IMG/VR virus record: IMGVR_UViG_3300008113_004172
Coordinates: 1-48,145 of that record
DNA from: a virus
DNA: 48,145 nt
Strand: one strand, 5' to 3'
In this document: positions 6,944 to 15,476 of the stretch, one piece after another
Layout: each line of letters begins with the position of its first letter
How positions within the stretch are numbered: position 1 is the first letter of the stretch
Made by a program: the position numbers and the translations under genes
Notes under the pieces: model-generated
The model's database searches: none
Told to the model about the DNA's origin: nothing
Seen by the model: only the letters and a program-made list of their open reading frames with translations

Positions 6944-7888
6944 TTGCCCCCACCAAACTCGCCTCAGGCTGCCGTTAGAGGTAGCAAAGGTTCGAAAATA
7001 GTTCAGAGCCTGCGTTTCCCTATTCATAACCAGGGCGCGCATAGAATGTTGATGGTGTTCAATTCATATAAGTATGTTTCGCCAGGTCAACGTGGATTAA
7101 ATAAGATAGATAATTTAGGAAGAGACAGTCGTAGAGGACAGATTCCAGACGGAAAGACTGTCATTGAATTACCACTGCCAGCGAATCTAGAGGATGCATA
7201 CAACGTTCGTGTCCAAGGATACGACGCTGAACTGTCCGGTGCTCTCATTGCTGGTGCAGCTTCACAATTTGCTGGTGCTGGCGACCTAAGTACTGGAAAT
7301 ATATTAAACGCACTCGGTGGCGCCCTGAGCGGAACTGGATTAGATCCTGCGTCTATTATGTCTTCGGACATAGGTGACATATCCAGAAACGTTGCGTTTC
7401 TAGGAAGAAGAAATCTGCCATCAAATGCAGGCAGAGCTGTTGATACTGGTTTAGGAAACGTCATCAATCCGAAGACATCACTCTATTTCGATGGAGTTAA
7501 CCTAAAGCAGCTTGCATTTAACTGGACTCTCGCTCCACAAGACTCACAAGAGTCCGATGTGATAAGAGATATAACAAATGCCATTAAAAGAAATATGCTT
7601 CCTTCTTATGGAAACGCTGTTGGGTTTACACAGGCGCTCTTAAACTATCCTAGCACAGTTGACATATTCTTATTAGGTGTTGATCAGCAATACTATATGT
7701 ACTTCAAGACTTGTATGGTTCAAGGGTTCACTGTAAACTACACTCCGAACGGGTTGGCAGTTGTAAAGGGAGGTAAGCCAGCAATTGTCGGCATTGGTAT
7801 GACACTTGTAGAAGCTGACATTCACACATCAGAAGATTACGGTGGATCTAGCACAGTTAACCCTGGCTTAGTCGAGGATAGAAGATAA
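6944..7888 (+). CDS. 48: baseplate tail-tube cap gp48
   Basis: 314 residues. The order is a basic N-terminus, RFPIHNQGAHRMLMVFNSY, an Ala/Gly-rich variable middle (~105-165), then NPKTSLYFDGVNLKQLAFNW, SYGNAVGFTQALLNYPSTVD and a C-terminal VNYTPNG...PAIVGIGMTLVEADI, as in gp48 of T4-like phages. gp48 caps the baseplate hub and, with gp54, starts tube growth. The start is a TTG with AAGGA eight bases upstream; no in-frame ATG occurs before the conserved region, so TTG is favoured. gp53 follows with no gap. Confidence 0.85.
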   Translation: MPPPNSPQAAVRGSKGSKIVQSLRFPIHNQGAHRMLMVFNSYKYVSPGQRGLNKIDNLGRDSRRGQIPDGKTVIELPLPANLEDAYNVRVQGYDAELSGALIAGAASQFAGAGDLSTGNILNALGGALSGTGLDPASIMSSDIGDISRNVAFLGRRNLPSNAGRAVDTGLGNVINPKTSLYFDGVNLKQLAFNWTLAPQDSQESDVIRDITNAIKRNMLPSYGNAVGFTQALLNYPSTVDIFLLGVDQQYYMYFKTCMVQGFTVNYTPNGLAVVKGGKPAIVGIGMTLVEADIHTSEDYGGSSTVNPGLVEDRR

Positions 7889-8272
7889 ATGAGCGGCGAA
7901 TATTTCGAAAAGCTACCAGAGATAAGATATAACAATGTTCTTGTAAGAGATATTACAAGAAGAGTAAACTTTCTTAAACAGTCGATAGAGAATCCATACT
8001 CGTTTCTTCCTTATACGATAGAAGAAGGTGATCGCGCAGAAGATATTGCATATCATTATTACGGCGATCCAAACTATGCATGGCTCGTATATCTTGCAAA
8101 CAACATCATAGATCCGTATAACGAATGGCCCATGGATGAAGACACCTTTCATAGATACCTAATAGATAAGTATCAGGCTCAGTCCGGAGGAAGAAAAGGT
8201 TGGGATGTGGTAGACTGGACTAGAGATAGTTCTAGAGACGACAATATAATTTACTACTATAAAGAACTATAG
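7889..8272 (+). CDS. 53: baseplate wedge protein gp53
   Basis: 127 residues with the gp53 hallmarks YTIEEGDRAEDIAYHYYGDP, NYAWLVYLANNIIDPYNEWP and a C-terminal W...NIIYYYKEL. The first of these is the LysM-like turn that links neighbouring wedges around the hub in T4. T4 gp53 has 196 residues; marine forms are commonly shorter. The ATG directly follows the gp48 stop (TAA ATG). Confidence 0.85.
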   Translation: MSGEYFEKLPEIRYNNVLVRDITRRVNFLKQSIENPYSFLPYTIEEGDRAEDIAYHYYGDPNYAWLVYLANNIIDPYNEWPMDEDTFHRYLIDKYQAQSGGRKGWDVVDWTRDSSRDDNIIYYYKEL

Positions 8273-8331
8273 CATAAATTCATATATCTTAATCTAACCA
8301 TAAACAAAACGTACTTCGCTAAAGGAATAAC

Positions 8332-8583
8332 ATGGCAACCGATATCATAAAGATAGCACCAAATAGTTTTAAAACTATCTTTCTTCGTAAGGAAGATAGA
8401 TTAATACTAAGAACCGAAGCTGGGAGACGAATTGTACTTCAGCGTATCGTACCAGAACAATGGAAAGCATACCGTATATACGAGTATGAACAAGTTTTAA
8501 ACGATAACAAAAGAAATATACAACTAATAGATCGCACTTATCTATCTCAAATAGAAAAAGAATTGGAAGATAAGCTAAGATGA
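8332..8583 (+). CDS. small conserved protein between gp53 and gp27
   Basis: 83 residues, highly charged (many Arg, Lys and Glu). It starts MATDIIKIAPNSFKTIFLRK and ends in a helical ELEDKLR whose codons overlap the next ATG by four bases (ATGA). A ribosome site AAAGGAA precedes it. No known domain recognised. Its setting inside a fixed baseplate gene run suggests a small structural or assembly role. Confidence 0.65.
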   Translation: MATDIIKIAPNSFKTIFLRKEDRLILRTEAGRRIVLQRIVPEQWKAYRIYEYEQVLNDNKRNIQLIDRTYLSQIEKELEDKLR

Positions 8584-9866
8584 ATGGATTTGTTTTACCT
8601 GGATACTATAGGCTTATCTCAGCGGTGATCACTCCGCTGAATGGAGACGGCATCGAGATACTCGGTTTAATTCCAGAGTTCTCGATCGAAGAGTCTCTAG
8701 ATAAGGATAGCATTCGCGGTAGCGCATTGGTGTATGACAACATTGGTTTACTTGAAGATCTTCCATTAAGAGGTGAAGAACTGCTTACAATTCAAATAGA
8801 AGATGCACTAAAGAATAGAGTAACACACGAATTCGCAATATACAAAATCACCGATGTTGAAATCAAGAAGACAAACGACGGATTGACTTATAAGATACAC
8901 TTTATGTCAAAGTATTCTTTTGAAGCAATGTTTCGAAGAATTATAGAACCGTTCGACGATACTGTTTCAAACATCGTAGAAAACATTTTTAACAATTACT
9001 ACCCAGGCTCAAAGCAACTTATTCTGGAATCTACGATCGGTTTATTTAGATGCGTTATTCCAAACTATACACCTATGCAAGCGATGAACTTTCTTGCAAA
9101 TCGCGCCTATAGTCGAAAGAGCCCGTCCTGCTCGTTTCGTTTCTTTGAGACATCTGAAAACTATTACTTTGTTTCTGACGAGTATCTTATCAATCGTTTC
9201 CTTGAGAATAAAGAAGAAATCAAAGAATTTACATTTAGTGATGCAGTAGATAAGTCTGGAACTGAGTTTCTTGCTCAGATGAAGAACCTTGTCGAGATAA
9301 GAAACTCTGATAGAGTCAATAGCGCAATGGATTTGATTTCTGGCGCGTATCGTAGTAATGTAATAGAAATTGACTTAATAAAGAGACAAGTAACTCTCCC
9401 AGGTAGATCAAACAAATATGAATATGATTATCAGAAAGCAAAAAAGAACTACATGTCTTCTTCTGGTAAAGGACAAGGTCAAGATACTCATACTGACGAT
9501 TTCATAAACGGATATTTTACTCCAGAAAACGAGAGAAGATACATTGTTATTCGAGACTACGATGATTCTGGAACGAAGCAATTAAGAGGCGATCAGTTTA
9601 TTCCAGAGATCGTCACTAACCGTTTGGCCTATCGTAACCACCTAAATCATACAGTCGTTTATGCAAAGGCGCATGGCCGCCTCGATCTTAGGGCTGGTGA
9701 TATCATTAACATTAAGGTTCCTGAGTTTAAGATCTCTTCAAACCCCCGGCAGAATAGACAGCTATCCGGTTACTATATGATAAATGATCTGACGCATGTG
9801 TTCAATAAAGACATACATCAGACCGATATGAAACTTGTTAAGTATGATTGGAGTACAAGAGAATGA
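8580..9866 (+). CDS. 27: baseplate hub protein, gp27-like
   Basis: 428 residues. The beginning (VITPLNGDGIEILGLIPEFSI, then SIRGSALVYDNIGLLEDLPLRGEE) matches the first tube-fold domain of gp27-type hubs, and the middle (VSNIVENIFNNYYPGSKQL, MQAMNFLANRAYS) and the C-terminal KAHGRLDLRAGDIINIKVPE follow the VgrG/gpD/gp27 hub plan. gp27 trimers sit on gp5 and join the spike to the tail tube. T4 gp27 has 391 residues. Gene 5 follows with an ATGA overlap, the same 27/5 partnership as in other contractile tails. Confidence 0.75.
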   Translation: MNGFVLPGYYRLISAVITPLNGDGIEILGLIPEFSIEESLDKDSIRGSALVYDNIGLLEDLPLRGEELLTIQIEDALKNRVTHEFAIYKITDVEIKKTNDGLTYKIHFMSKYSFEAMFRRIIEPFDDTVSNIVENIFNNYYPGSKQLILESTIGLFRCVIPNYTPMQAMNFLANRAYSRKSPSCSFRFFETSENYYFVSDEYLINRFLENKEEIKEFTFSDAVDKSGTEFLAQMKNLVEIRNSDRVNSAMDLISGAYRSNVIEIDLIKRQVTLPGRSNKYEYDYQKAKKNYMSSSGKGQGQDTHTDDFINGYFTPENERRYIVIRDYDDSGTKQLRGDQFIPEIVTNRLAYRNHLNHTVVYAKAHGRLDLRAGDIINIKVPEFKISSNPRQNRQLSGYYMINDLTHVFNKDIHQTDMKLVKYDWSTRE

Positions 9867-11653
9867 GAGAAACTGGTGTAGGTCTATACGAACCTCTCTT
9901 CTTTATTGGAGTAGTTGAGAACAACATTGACGAGCGGTTAGAAAAGAGAGTCCAGGTCCGTGCATTTGGAGTGCATGGAACCGTGGATCAGGTGCCAACT
10001 GAGAAACTGCCGTGGGCTACTCTTATATATGGTAGCTACGATCCAAACTCCCCTCTACCCCCTATAAACTCATTTGTATTCGGATTCTTTGTTGACGGCC
10101 GTGATGCACAGCAACCAATGATACTTGGTCTCATACCTACACAGTTGACCGAAGTGATTAATCCTTCTGTAACTGGATGGGGTGCAGTTCCTGGGCGTGA
10201 CTCGAATATAATCGCAAAGGGATCTACTCCTGACGATTATGGCCAACCATCAAACTCAAGACTCGAAAGAGGCGAAGATATTGATCAGACTTATGTTCTT
10301 TTACAAGAGATGAACCGAGTAAAAGATGCGCCGACCGCAAAGATGAACAGCGACGATACTACTTCCTCGTTTGAAGAACCAGCTCCGGCATATAACGCAC
10401 AGTATCCATACAACAGAGTTATTGAAACAGCAAGTCACTCGATAGAACTCGACGATACTCCAGGCGCAGAAAGAATTACGATATTCCACAAATCCGGCTC
10501 TTATGTATCAATTGACTCGAACGGCACTTCAGTTCATAAGTCAATCTCTGATAAGTACGAGATAAATGATATGCATCAACATGTATATGTTGGTGGTAAG
10601 AGTCAAGTGACTATCATGGGAGACAGCCGCGTTCTCGTAAAAGGAAATAAGATAGAAGAAGTTGAGGGCGATTTAATGCAGATCGTTCACGGCAACCATC
10701 TTCTATCTGTTGCCGGTCAAATGAACCTTAATGCAAGCGAAGAAGTTCAGATGAGAGCTGCTAAACTTCGTCTTGAGGCTAACGTTGAAAGTGTAAACAT
10801 AAAAGCTGGAAGAGACGTTAAGATACAGAGCACGGAATCTACAAACATAAAGTCCAAAGCAACGTTTATTGATTCGGCCGAAACCACGGACATAAAGGCT
10901 GGAGACGACATTCATATTCAGTCCGGCGGAGATGTGCATGTTAAAGCGGCTAATGTTAAAATGGACGATAGAATTAATTTGGCTAACGGCGCTGCTGGCG
11001 ATGCAACTGGTGCTGCAGGTGCAGAAGGCGCTGAACTTCCAGAACCAGCTGCAAAGAGTGCAAGCACGACTAACTATAAGAACAGTGCTTCTTTCGGTTC
11101 TTCGGGGTATGCATCCCAGGACGAAAGTGGAAGTGGCTCTTCGTCGGGTTCGTCTGGTGCAGATCCAGCTGTAGAATTCTCGTCTCCGGCAAATGCAAGT
11201 ATGAATCTTCTATCTCTCGTGAAATCCTTCGAAGGATTTAGTCAGTATCCATATGAAGACTATGGTCAGTGGTCGATTGGTTACGGCAGTGGAGTTGGTC
11301 CTTCAAGCCAGCCACCAAAGATCCCTGGGCCTATATCTGAACAAGAAGCAACGAGACTTCTTGAAGAAAACCTTCAGAAGTTTGTTGTCAACGTCGAGAC
11401 AATAAATCAGAAGGGTAACTATAATTGGTCGCAAGAGTCAAAAGATGCTCTTGCTTGTTTTGCTTATAACATTGGTAGTATAAACGAACTAACTGCTAAC
11501 GGTACGAGAGATAATGCTACGATTGCGTCCAAGATGCTTGAGTATTCAAAAGCTGGTGGCGTTACCTTGAGCGCTCTCGTTCAGAGAAGAACTATCGAAA
11601 GACAAAAGTTTTTAAACGGTCTTGCTGGAACTAGCAGCGGTACACTCGTTTAA
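9863..11653 (+). CDS. 5: baseplate spike gp5 with C-terminal lysozyme domain
   Basis: 596 residues from the ATG that overlaps the gp27 stop. Domains: N-terminal OB fold (~1-100; GVVENNIDERLEKRVQVRAF, PWATLIYGSYDP); a linker with ASHSIELDDTPGAERITIFH (~190-210); a triple-stranded beta-helix (~240-370) with repeats such as IKAGRDVKIQS, IKSKATFID and IKAGDDIHIQS; a Ser/Gly-rich linker (~375-445); and a GH24 lysozyme domain (447-590) with FEGF (catalytic Glu), YEDYGQW (Asp) and SIGYGSG, where T4 lysozyme has Thr. The domain order differs from T4 gp5 (OB-lysozyme-helix). The spike pierces the outer membrane and the lysozyme cuts peptidoglycan glycan strands. Confidence 0.85.
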   Translation: MRETGVGLYEPLFFIGVVENNIDERLEKRVQVRAFGVHGTVDQVPTEKLPWATLIYGSYDPNSPLPPINSFVFGFFVDGRDAQQPMILGLIPTQLTEVINPSVTGWGAVPGRDSNIIAKGSTPDDYGQPSNSRLERGEDIDQTYVLLQEMNRVKDAPTAKMNSDDTTSSFEEPAPAYNAQYPYNRVIETASHSIELDDTPGAERITIFHKSGSYVSIDSNGTSVHKSISDKYEINDMHQHVYVGGKSQVTIMGDSRVLVKGNKIEEVEGDLMQIVHGNHLLSVAGQMNLNASEEVQMRAAKLRLEANVESVNIKAGRDVKIQSTESTNIKSKATFIDSAETTDIKAGDDIHIQSGGDVHVKAANVKMDDRINLANGAAGDATGAAGAEGAELPEPAAKSASTTNYKNSASFGSSGYASQDESGSGSSSGSSGADPAVEFSSPANASMNLLSLVKSFEGFSQYPYEDYGQWSIGYGSGVGPSSQPPKIPGPISEQEATRLLEENLQKFVVNVETINQKGNYNWSQESKDALACFAYNIGSINELTANGTRDNATIASKMLEYSKAGGVTLSALVQRRTIERQKFLNGLAGTSSGTLV

Positions 11654-11671
11654 GTATTCGGAGGATAATAC

Positions 11672-13264
11672 ATGGCCACAAGTGGTCTATGCGGTAAAAG
11701 AAATTGTGTAACTAGAGTTGGATCTACCGGCGAAATTATAGAGCTTGAGATTCCTGAAGCAATTGATATTGGTGAATTCACTTCAAACAGTGTTTCGTCT
11801 CTTATCAACACATTTCAGTCCGGAGTTATTTTTTCTGCCGAGGATACGGATCCAATCACGGAAGTTATTCGTAACTACGGCGCCGAACCATTTTACTCTT
11901 CTGTTTCTGCTGTCAACCAGTTTTTCGTAAGAGACGATGTAAAAGGCTCTGGAATATTTGACATACAAGACCCGCCAAGAAATGGGCCGGATGTAAAGGG
12001 TTTAATTGATCCTGCAATACATCCTCTATTAACGGACAGAATTAACACCGGCATCATCTTTACTCCAGTTGAAATAGCAGAGTTCATAAGAAACTTTGGT
12101 TATACTCCAATTACACTATCGACAACGTCTTCAATTATATCAATAAAACTAATAAATGAATTTGAAGCATTCTATACTAAAAACTTTACACAGAGTACAC
12201 TCGGCAGTTTCTGTTCTCTAGTTCCAGGCATCTTTGGTGCCATCGGCGCTTTCTTCACCGCGCTTCAAGACATAGCAAACCTAGTAAATAAACTAAAGAA
12301 CTTTGCTCTTAATTTTTCATTATCGTCTCTTATTGATCAGCTTAAGAATGGTATAACTAAAGTTTTGGACAAAGTGATTGATAAAGTAAAGAGCATAATT
12401 GAAAACTTTTCACTTGAAAACATTATCTCTGATATTAAAACGTTCTTAGTTGAAAAGATAGGAGGGCAGTTTCAAAAGATAAAGGAAGCTGCGTTGAAGT
12501 TCTTTGACCCAGAAAACCTTAAGAACTTTAAAGCTAAGATAGAAGCCATCATAGACTACGCGGCGAGTATATTTAAAAACCCTACACTCGAAGACATTCA
12601 GTTTCTCATATACAGATTTTGTCAATTCGTTTCTCAGATAGAGAACGGTATCAATGCAATTAAGAATCCTCTAGATACATTTATAAACTCTTACAAAGAT
12701 ACGGTTAGAATTCTTAGATCAAATTCCGCGCCTAACACTACGAGATCGGTAACGGCCGGAGCGATTCGTTACGACTTGCCAGCTAAGGGTAGTGGAATAA
12801 ATACAAGTAGAGAAATTTATACAGCCGCTGGAGATATTCCGCCAATGGGCCCGGAAGATTTTCAAGCAGTAACTCCTTGGAACGAAGGTAAGGGTGACTC
12901 TAGAGTAACGTTTAACGGTAGGTGGGTTGCTGCTTTAGGAAGAGATGGTTGGGAAAAAGTTGACATTGGAGTAAGAGCAATGTTAATGAAAGTGCAGAAA
13001 GACTTTGGCAGATCTCTGTTTGTAAATAGTGGATATAGATCACCTGAATATAATGCTAAGCTGAAAGGCGCCGCTAAGAACTCTTTGCATATGCAAGGAA
13101 AGGCTTTAGATATATCTTGGTCTGGCATAAACGACGAAACTAAAGAAGAGTTTATAAGATTGGCGAGAATACACGGATTTAGAGGAATAGGAAGATACGG
13201 CTCTGGGTCAGGAAACTTTATTCATATAGACGTAGGACCGGAAAGAACGTGGTCAAAGGCATGA
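11672..13264 (+). CDS. virion protein with C-terminal M15-type peptidase domain
   Basis: 530 residues. The N-terminal ~340 residues are unrecognised, with a hydrophobic stretch (~180-205, LVPGIFGAIGAFFTAL) and then a long helical region (~210-330). The C-terminal ~100 residues are a Peptidase_M15/VanY-type domain: SGYRSPEYNAKLKGAAKNS, zinc ligands in SLHMQGKALD (His473, Asp480) and FIHID (His518), as in D,D-carboxypeptidases and L-Ala-D-Glu endolysins. It probably cuts peptide cross-links at injection, complementing the gp5 glycosidase next door. GGAGGA precedes the ATG. The site between gp5 and gp25 marks it as part of the hub or spike. Confidence 0.7.
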   Translation: MATSGLCGKRNCVTRVGSTGEIIELEIPEAIDIGEFTSNSVSSLINTFQSGVIFSAEDTDPITEVIRNYGAEPFYSSVSAVNQFFVRDDVKGSGIFDIQDPPRNGPDVKGLIDPAIHPLLTDRINTGIIFTPVEIAEFIRNFGYTPITLSTTSSIISIKLINEFEAFYTKNFTQSTLGSFCSLVPGIFGAIGAFFTALQDIANLVNKLKNFALNFSLSSLIDQLKNGITKVLDKVIDKVKSIIENFSLENIISDIKTFLVEKIGGQFQKIKEAALKFFDPENLKNFKAKIEAIIDYAASIFKNPTLEDIQFLIYRFCQFVSQIENGINAIKNPLDTFINSYKDTVRILRSNSAPNTTRSVTAGAIRYDLPAKGSGINTSREIYTAAGDIPPMGPEDFQAVTPWNEGKGDSRVTFNGRWVAALGRDGWEKVDIGVRAMLMKVQKDFGRSLFVNSGYRSPEYNAKLKGAAKNSLHMQGKALDISWSGINDETKEEFIRLARIHGFRGIGRYGSGSGNFIHIDVGPERTWSKA

Positions 13265-13274
13265 GGGATTATAA

Positions 13275-13691
13275 GTGGTAGTACAATTAAACTCTCCAGG
13301 TAGAAGTAGGCCTAGTCTGTTCTCAGACTTTCATAAAGACATGACTCAAAATCCAATTTCAGAAGACCTTGCTATTAAAAGGGACGAAGAGGCCGTAAAG
13401 GAAGCAATAAAAAACCTTATTCTAACGGATAGAGGTGAGAGGTTAATGCAGCCTCTAGTCGGCGGTAATATTCGTGCTATGCTTTTTGAAAATAATACGC
13501 CGGCCACGATAAAGATTATTCAAGAGATGGTAAAAGAAACGGTAAGAATCTATGAACCGAGAGCGACTCTATTAGATGTAATAGTCCAATCTTCGTTAGA
13601 CGAATCTACTGTTCAAGTCGCAATCTATTTTTACATAAATAACGTCGAACAGCCGATCACACTAACGGTGTTCCTAGAGAGGACAAGATAA
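13275..13691 (+). CDS. 25: baseplate wedge protein gp25
   Basis: 138 residues of the GPW_gp25 family. KRDEEAVKEAIKNLILTDRG, ERLMQPLVGGNIRAMLFENN and YEPRATLLDVIV include the EPR phrase that caps the sheath-start interface. gp25 forms the wedge core with gp6 and gp53 and nucleates the sheath. The start is GTG with AGGG ten bases upstream; the next gene starts on the base after its stop. Confidence 0.9.
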   Translation: MVVQLNSPGRSRPSLFSDFHKDMTQNPISEDLAIKRDEEAVKEAIKNLILTDRGERLMQPLVGGNIRAMLFENNTPATIKIIQEMVKETVRIYEPRATLLDVIVQSSLDESTVQVAIYFYINNVEQPITLTVFLERTR

Positions 13692-15476
13692 ATGGCTACG
13701 AAACCAATCAATGAGCTCGATTTCGCAGCGGTTAAGGATCAATTTATAGAATTCCTTAAGACTCAGACTCAATTTAAAGATTACAACTTTGCGGGTTCGA
13801 ATATGAACGTTCTTTTGGATGTTCTAGCGTATAATACCCATATGAATAACTTTTATACGAACATGGCGATTAACGAGATGTTTTTGGACTCTGCAGTTCT
13901 TAAGAACTCAGTCGTATCTCATGCGAAAGAACTAAACTATCTGCCAAGATCACGATCATCTGCTAAAGCGGTTGTAAATCTGAGCATTATTGATTCTACA
14001 ACGCAATCTCAAACTATTTCTATTCCAAGGTTTACGGAATTTGTGACTACGTTGCAAGGAAGTTCATACACGTTCTTAACAAACCAATCATACATCGCAA
14101 AAAGAACTACTGGAAATACTTTTGTTGCAACAAACGTAGAGATATTCGAAGGTGAAATTCTTACGCAGTTTGAAAAAGACGGTTTCTTTCTTGACGAAGA
14201 AACTTTTCTGAGATGTAATCTCACGAACAACAATATAGACATTAGTTCAATTGAAGTGTTTGTAGATGAAGTAGCTACTGAAGGCCTCAATCAATTCGTG
14301 TACACTCCAGACATATTTGGTGTAACTCCAACTAGTAAAGTATTTTACTTAGATGCAAATTTTGATGATACCTATTCGATTTATTTTGGAAGAGATGTCT
14401 ATGGAGAGCAGCCTAAAAAGGATATTGACGTAAAAGTTCAGTATCGCTCATGTAACGGGACAGAGGCAAACGGCGCAAGCAGATTTTCAACTACGTTTAA
14501 GCCAAACGTAACAGTCTCAACTGTTGCAGTTGCTAGCGGTGGCGCCGAAAGAGAAAATCTTGAAAGCATTAAGTTTTTTGCACCCAAGTCTATTCAAATA
14601 CAAGATAGGGCCGTGACAGCAAACGATTATGCTATCCTATTAAGACAGCGGTTTCCAGAAATACAATCAGTTTCCGTGTACGGCGGAGACGAGTTGGATC
14701 CTCCACAATACGGTAGAGTCGCAATCACAGTCAATTTACAGGGAGAAGGAATTCTTTCTGATACGAGTAAGAGTGAATACATAAGATATATTTCTGATAA
14801 GAGTCCTCTTACGATTGAACCAATTTTCATTGACCCAGAATTCCTCTATGTTGAAACAATAATCGACATAACATATTCAAAGAAGTTTACGACCAAGTCT
14901 ACACAGGAACTAGAATCTCTCATAAGAAATAGAGTACTATCTTATAACTCCACAAACTTAGATGATTTTGGTGAGACTCTTAGATTGTCAAGGCTTGCCG
15001 CAATCATTGACGACATTGATGATGGTATTTTAAGTAACTCTCTATGTCTAAACCCGATTATCGAGTACGCACCGGTTCTTAATCTTACGCTAAATCCAAA
15101 GTTTAGATTTGATACGCCCCTAGTTAAACCGTACCCTTATCGTGCTGCGACCGGATTCGCAGACTTTAAACCCTCTATAGTTAGTACTTCGTTTACGTAT
15201 AAGGGAATTAAGTCAAAACTTCAAGATAACGGTGATGGTAGCATGCAAGTAGTAAGTGCTAGTTCTATAAACACTGAAATACTAAATCCATCAGTTGGTA
15301 CTGTTGATTATTCAACTGGCCTCGTTTCTCTCGTGAACTTTGTCGTAGAAGGTTTTTCTGGAAACGCAATTAAAATATACGCAGCCTCGGTGTCTGCGGA
15401 TGTAAAGTCCCCTAAGAGTCGTATCCTTACGATAAGAGATGAAGATATTGTCATCAATTTCATAGAGTCCAAGTAA
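13692..15476 (+). CDS. 6: baseplate wedge protein gp6 (baseplate J-like)
   Basis: 594 residues. KPINELDFAAVKDQFIEFLK, YNFAGSNMNVLLDVLAYNTH, MNMAINEMFLDSAVL-type segments and KELNYLPRSRSSAKA are the conserved gp6 N-terminus; IQDRAVTANDYAILLRQRFP, near residues 300-320, is the Baseplate_J signature. gp6 with gp7 makes the heterotrimeric wedge core and the iris around the hub. T4 gp6 has 660 residues. It overlaps gp7-like by one base (TAATG). Confidence 0.9.
   Translation: MATKPINELDFAAVKDQFIEFLKTQTQFKDYNFAGSNMNVLLDVLAYNTHMNNFYTNMAINEMFLDSAVLKNSVVSHAKELNYLPRSRSSAKAVVNLSIIDSTTQSQTISIPRFTEFVTTLQGSSYTFLTNQSYIAKRTTGNTFVATNVEIFEGEILTQFEKDGFFLDEETFLRCNLTNNNIDISSIEVFVDEVATEGLNQFVYTPDIFGVTPTSKVFYLDANFDDTYSIYFGRDVYGEQPKKDIDVKVQYRSCNGTEANGASRFSTTFKPNVTVSTVAVASGGAERENLESIKFFAPKSIQIQDRAVTANDYAILLRQRFPEIQSVSVYGGDELDPPQYGRVAITVNLQGEGILSDTSKSEYIRYISDKSPLTIEPIFIDPEFLYVETIIDITYSKKFTTKSTQELESLIRNRVLSYNSTNLDDFGETLRLSRLAAIIDDIDDGILSNSLCLNPIIEYAPVLNLTLNPKFRFDTPLVKPYPYRAATGFADFKPSIVSTSFTYKGIKSKLQDNGDGSMQVVSASSINTEILNPSVGTVDYSTGLVSLVNFVVEGFSGNAIKIYAASVSADVKSPKSRILTIRDEDIVINFIESK

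Noticed and set aside
9848-9862. Earlier TTG start for gp5
   Set aside because: The ATG at 9863 forms the standard ATGA overlap with the gp27 stop, and residues upstream of it are not gp5-like.
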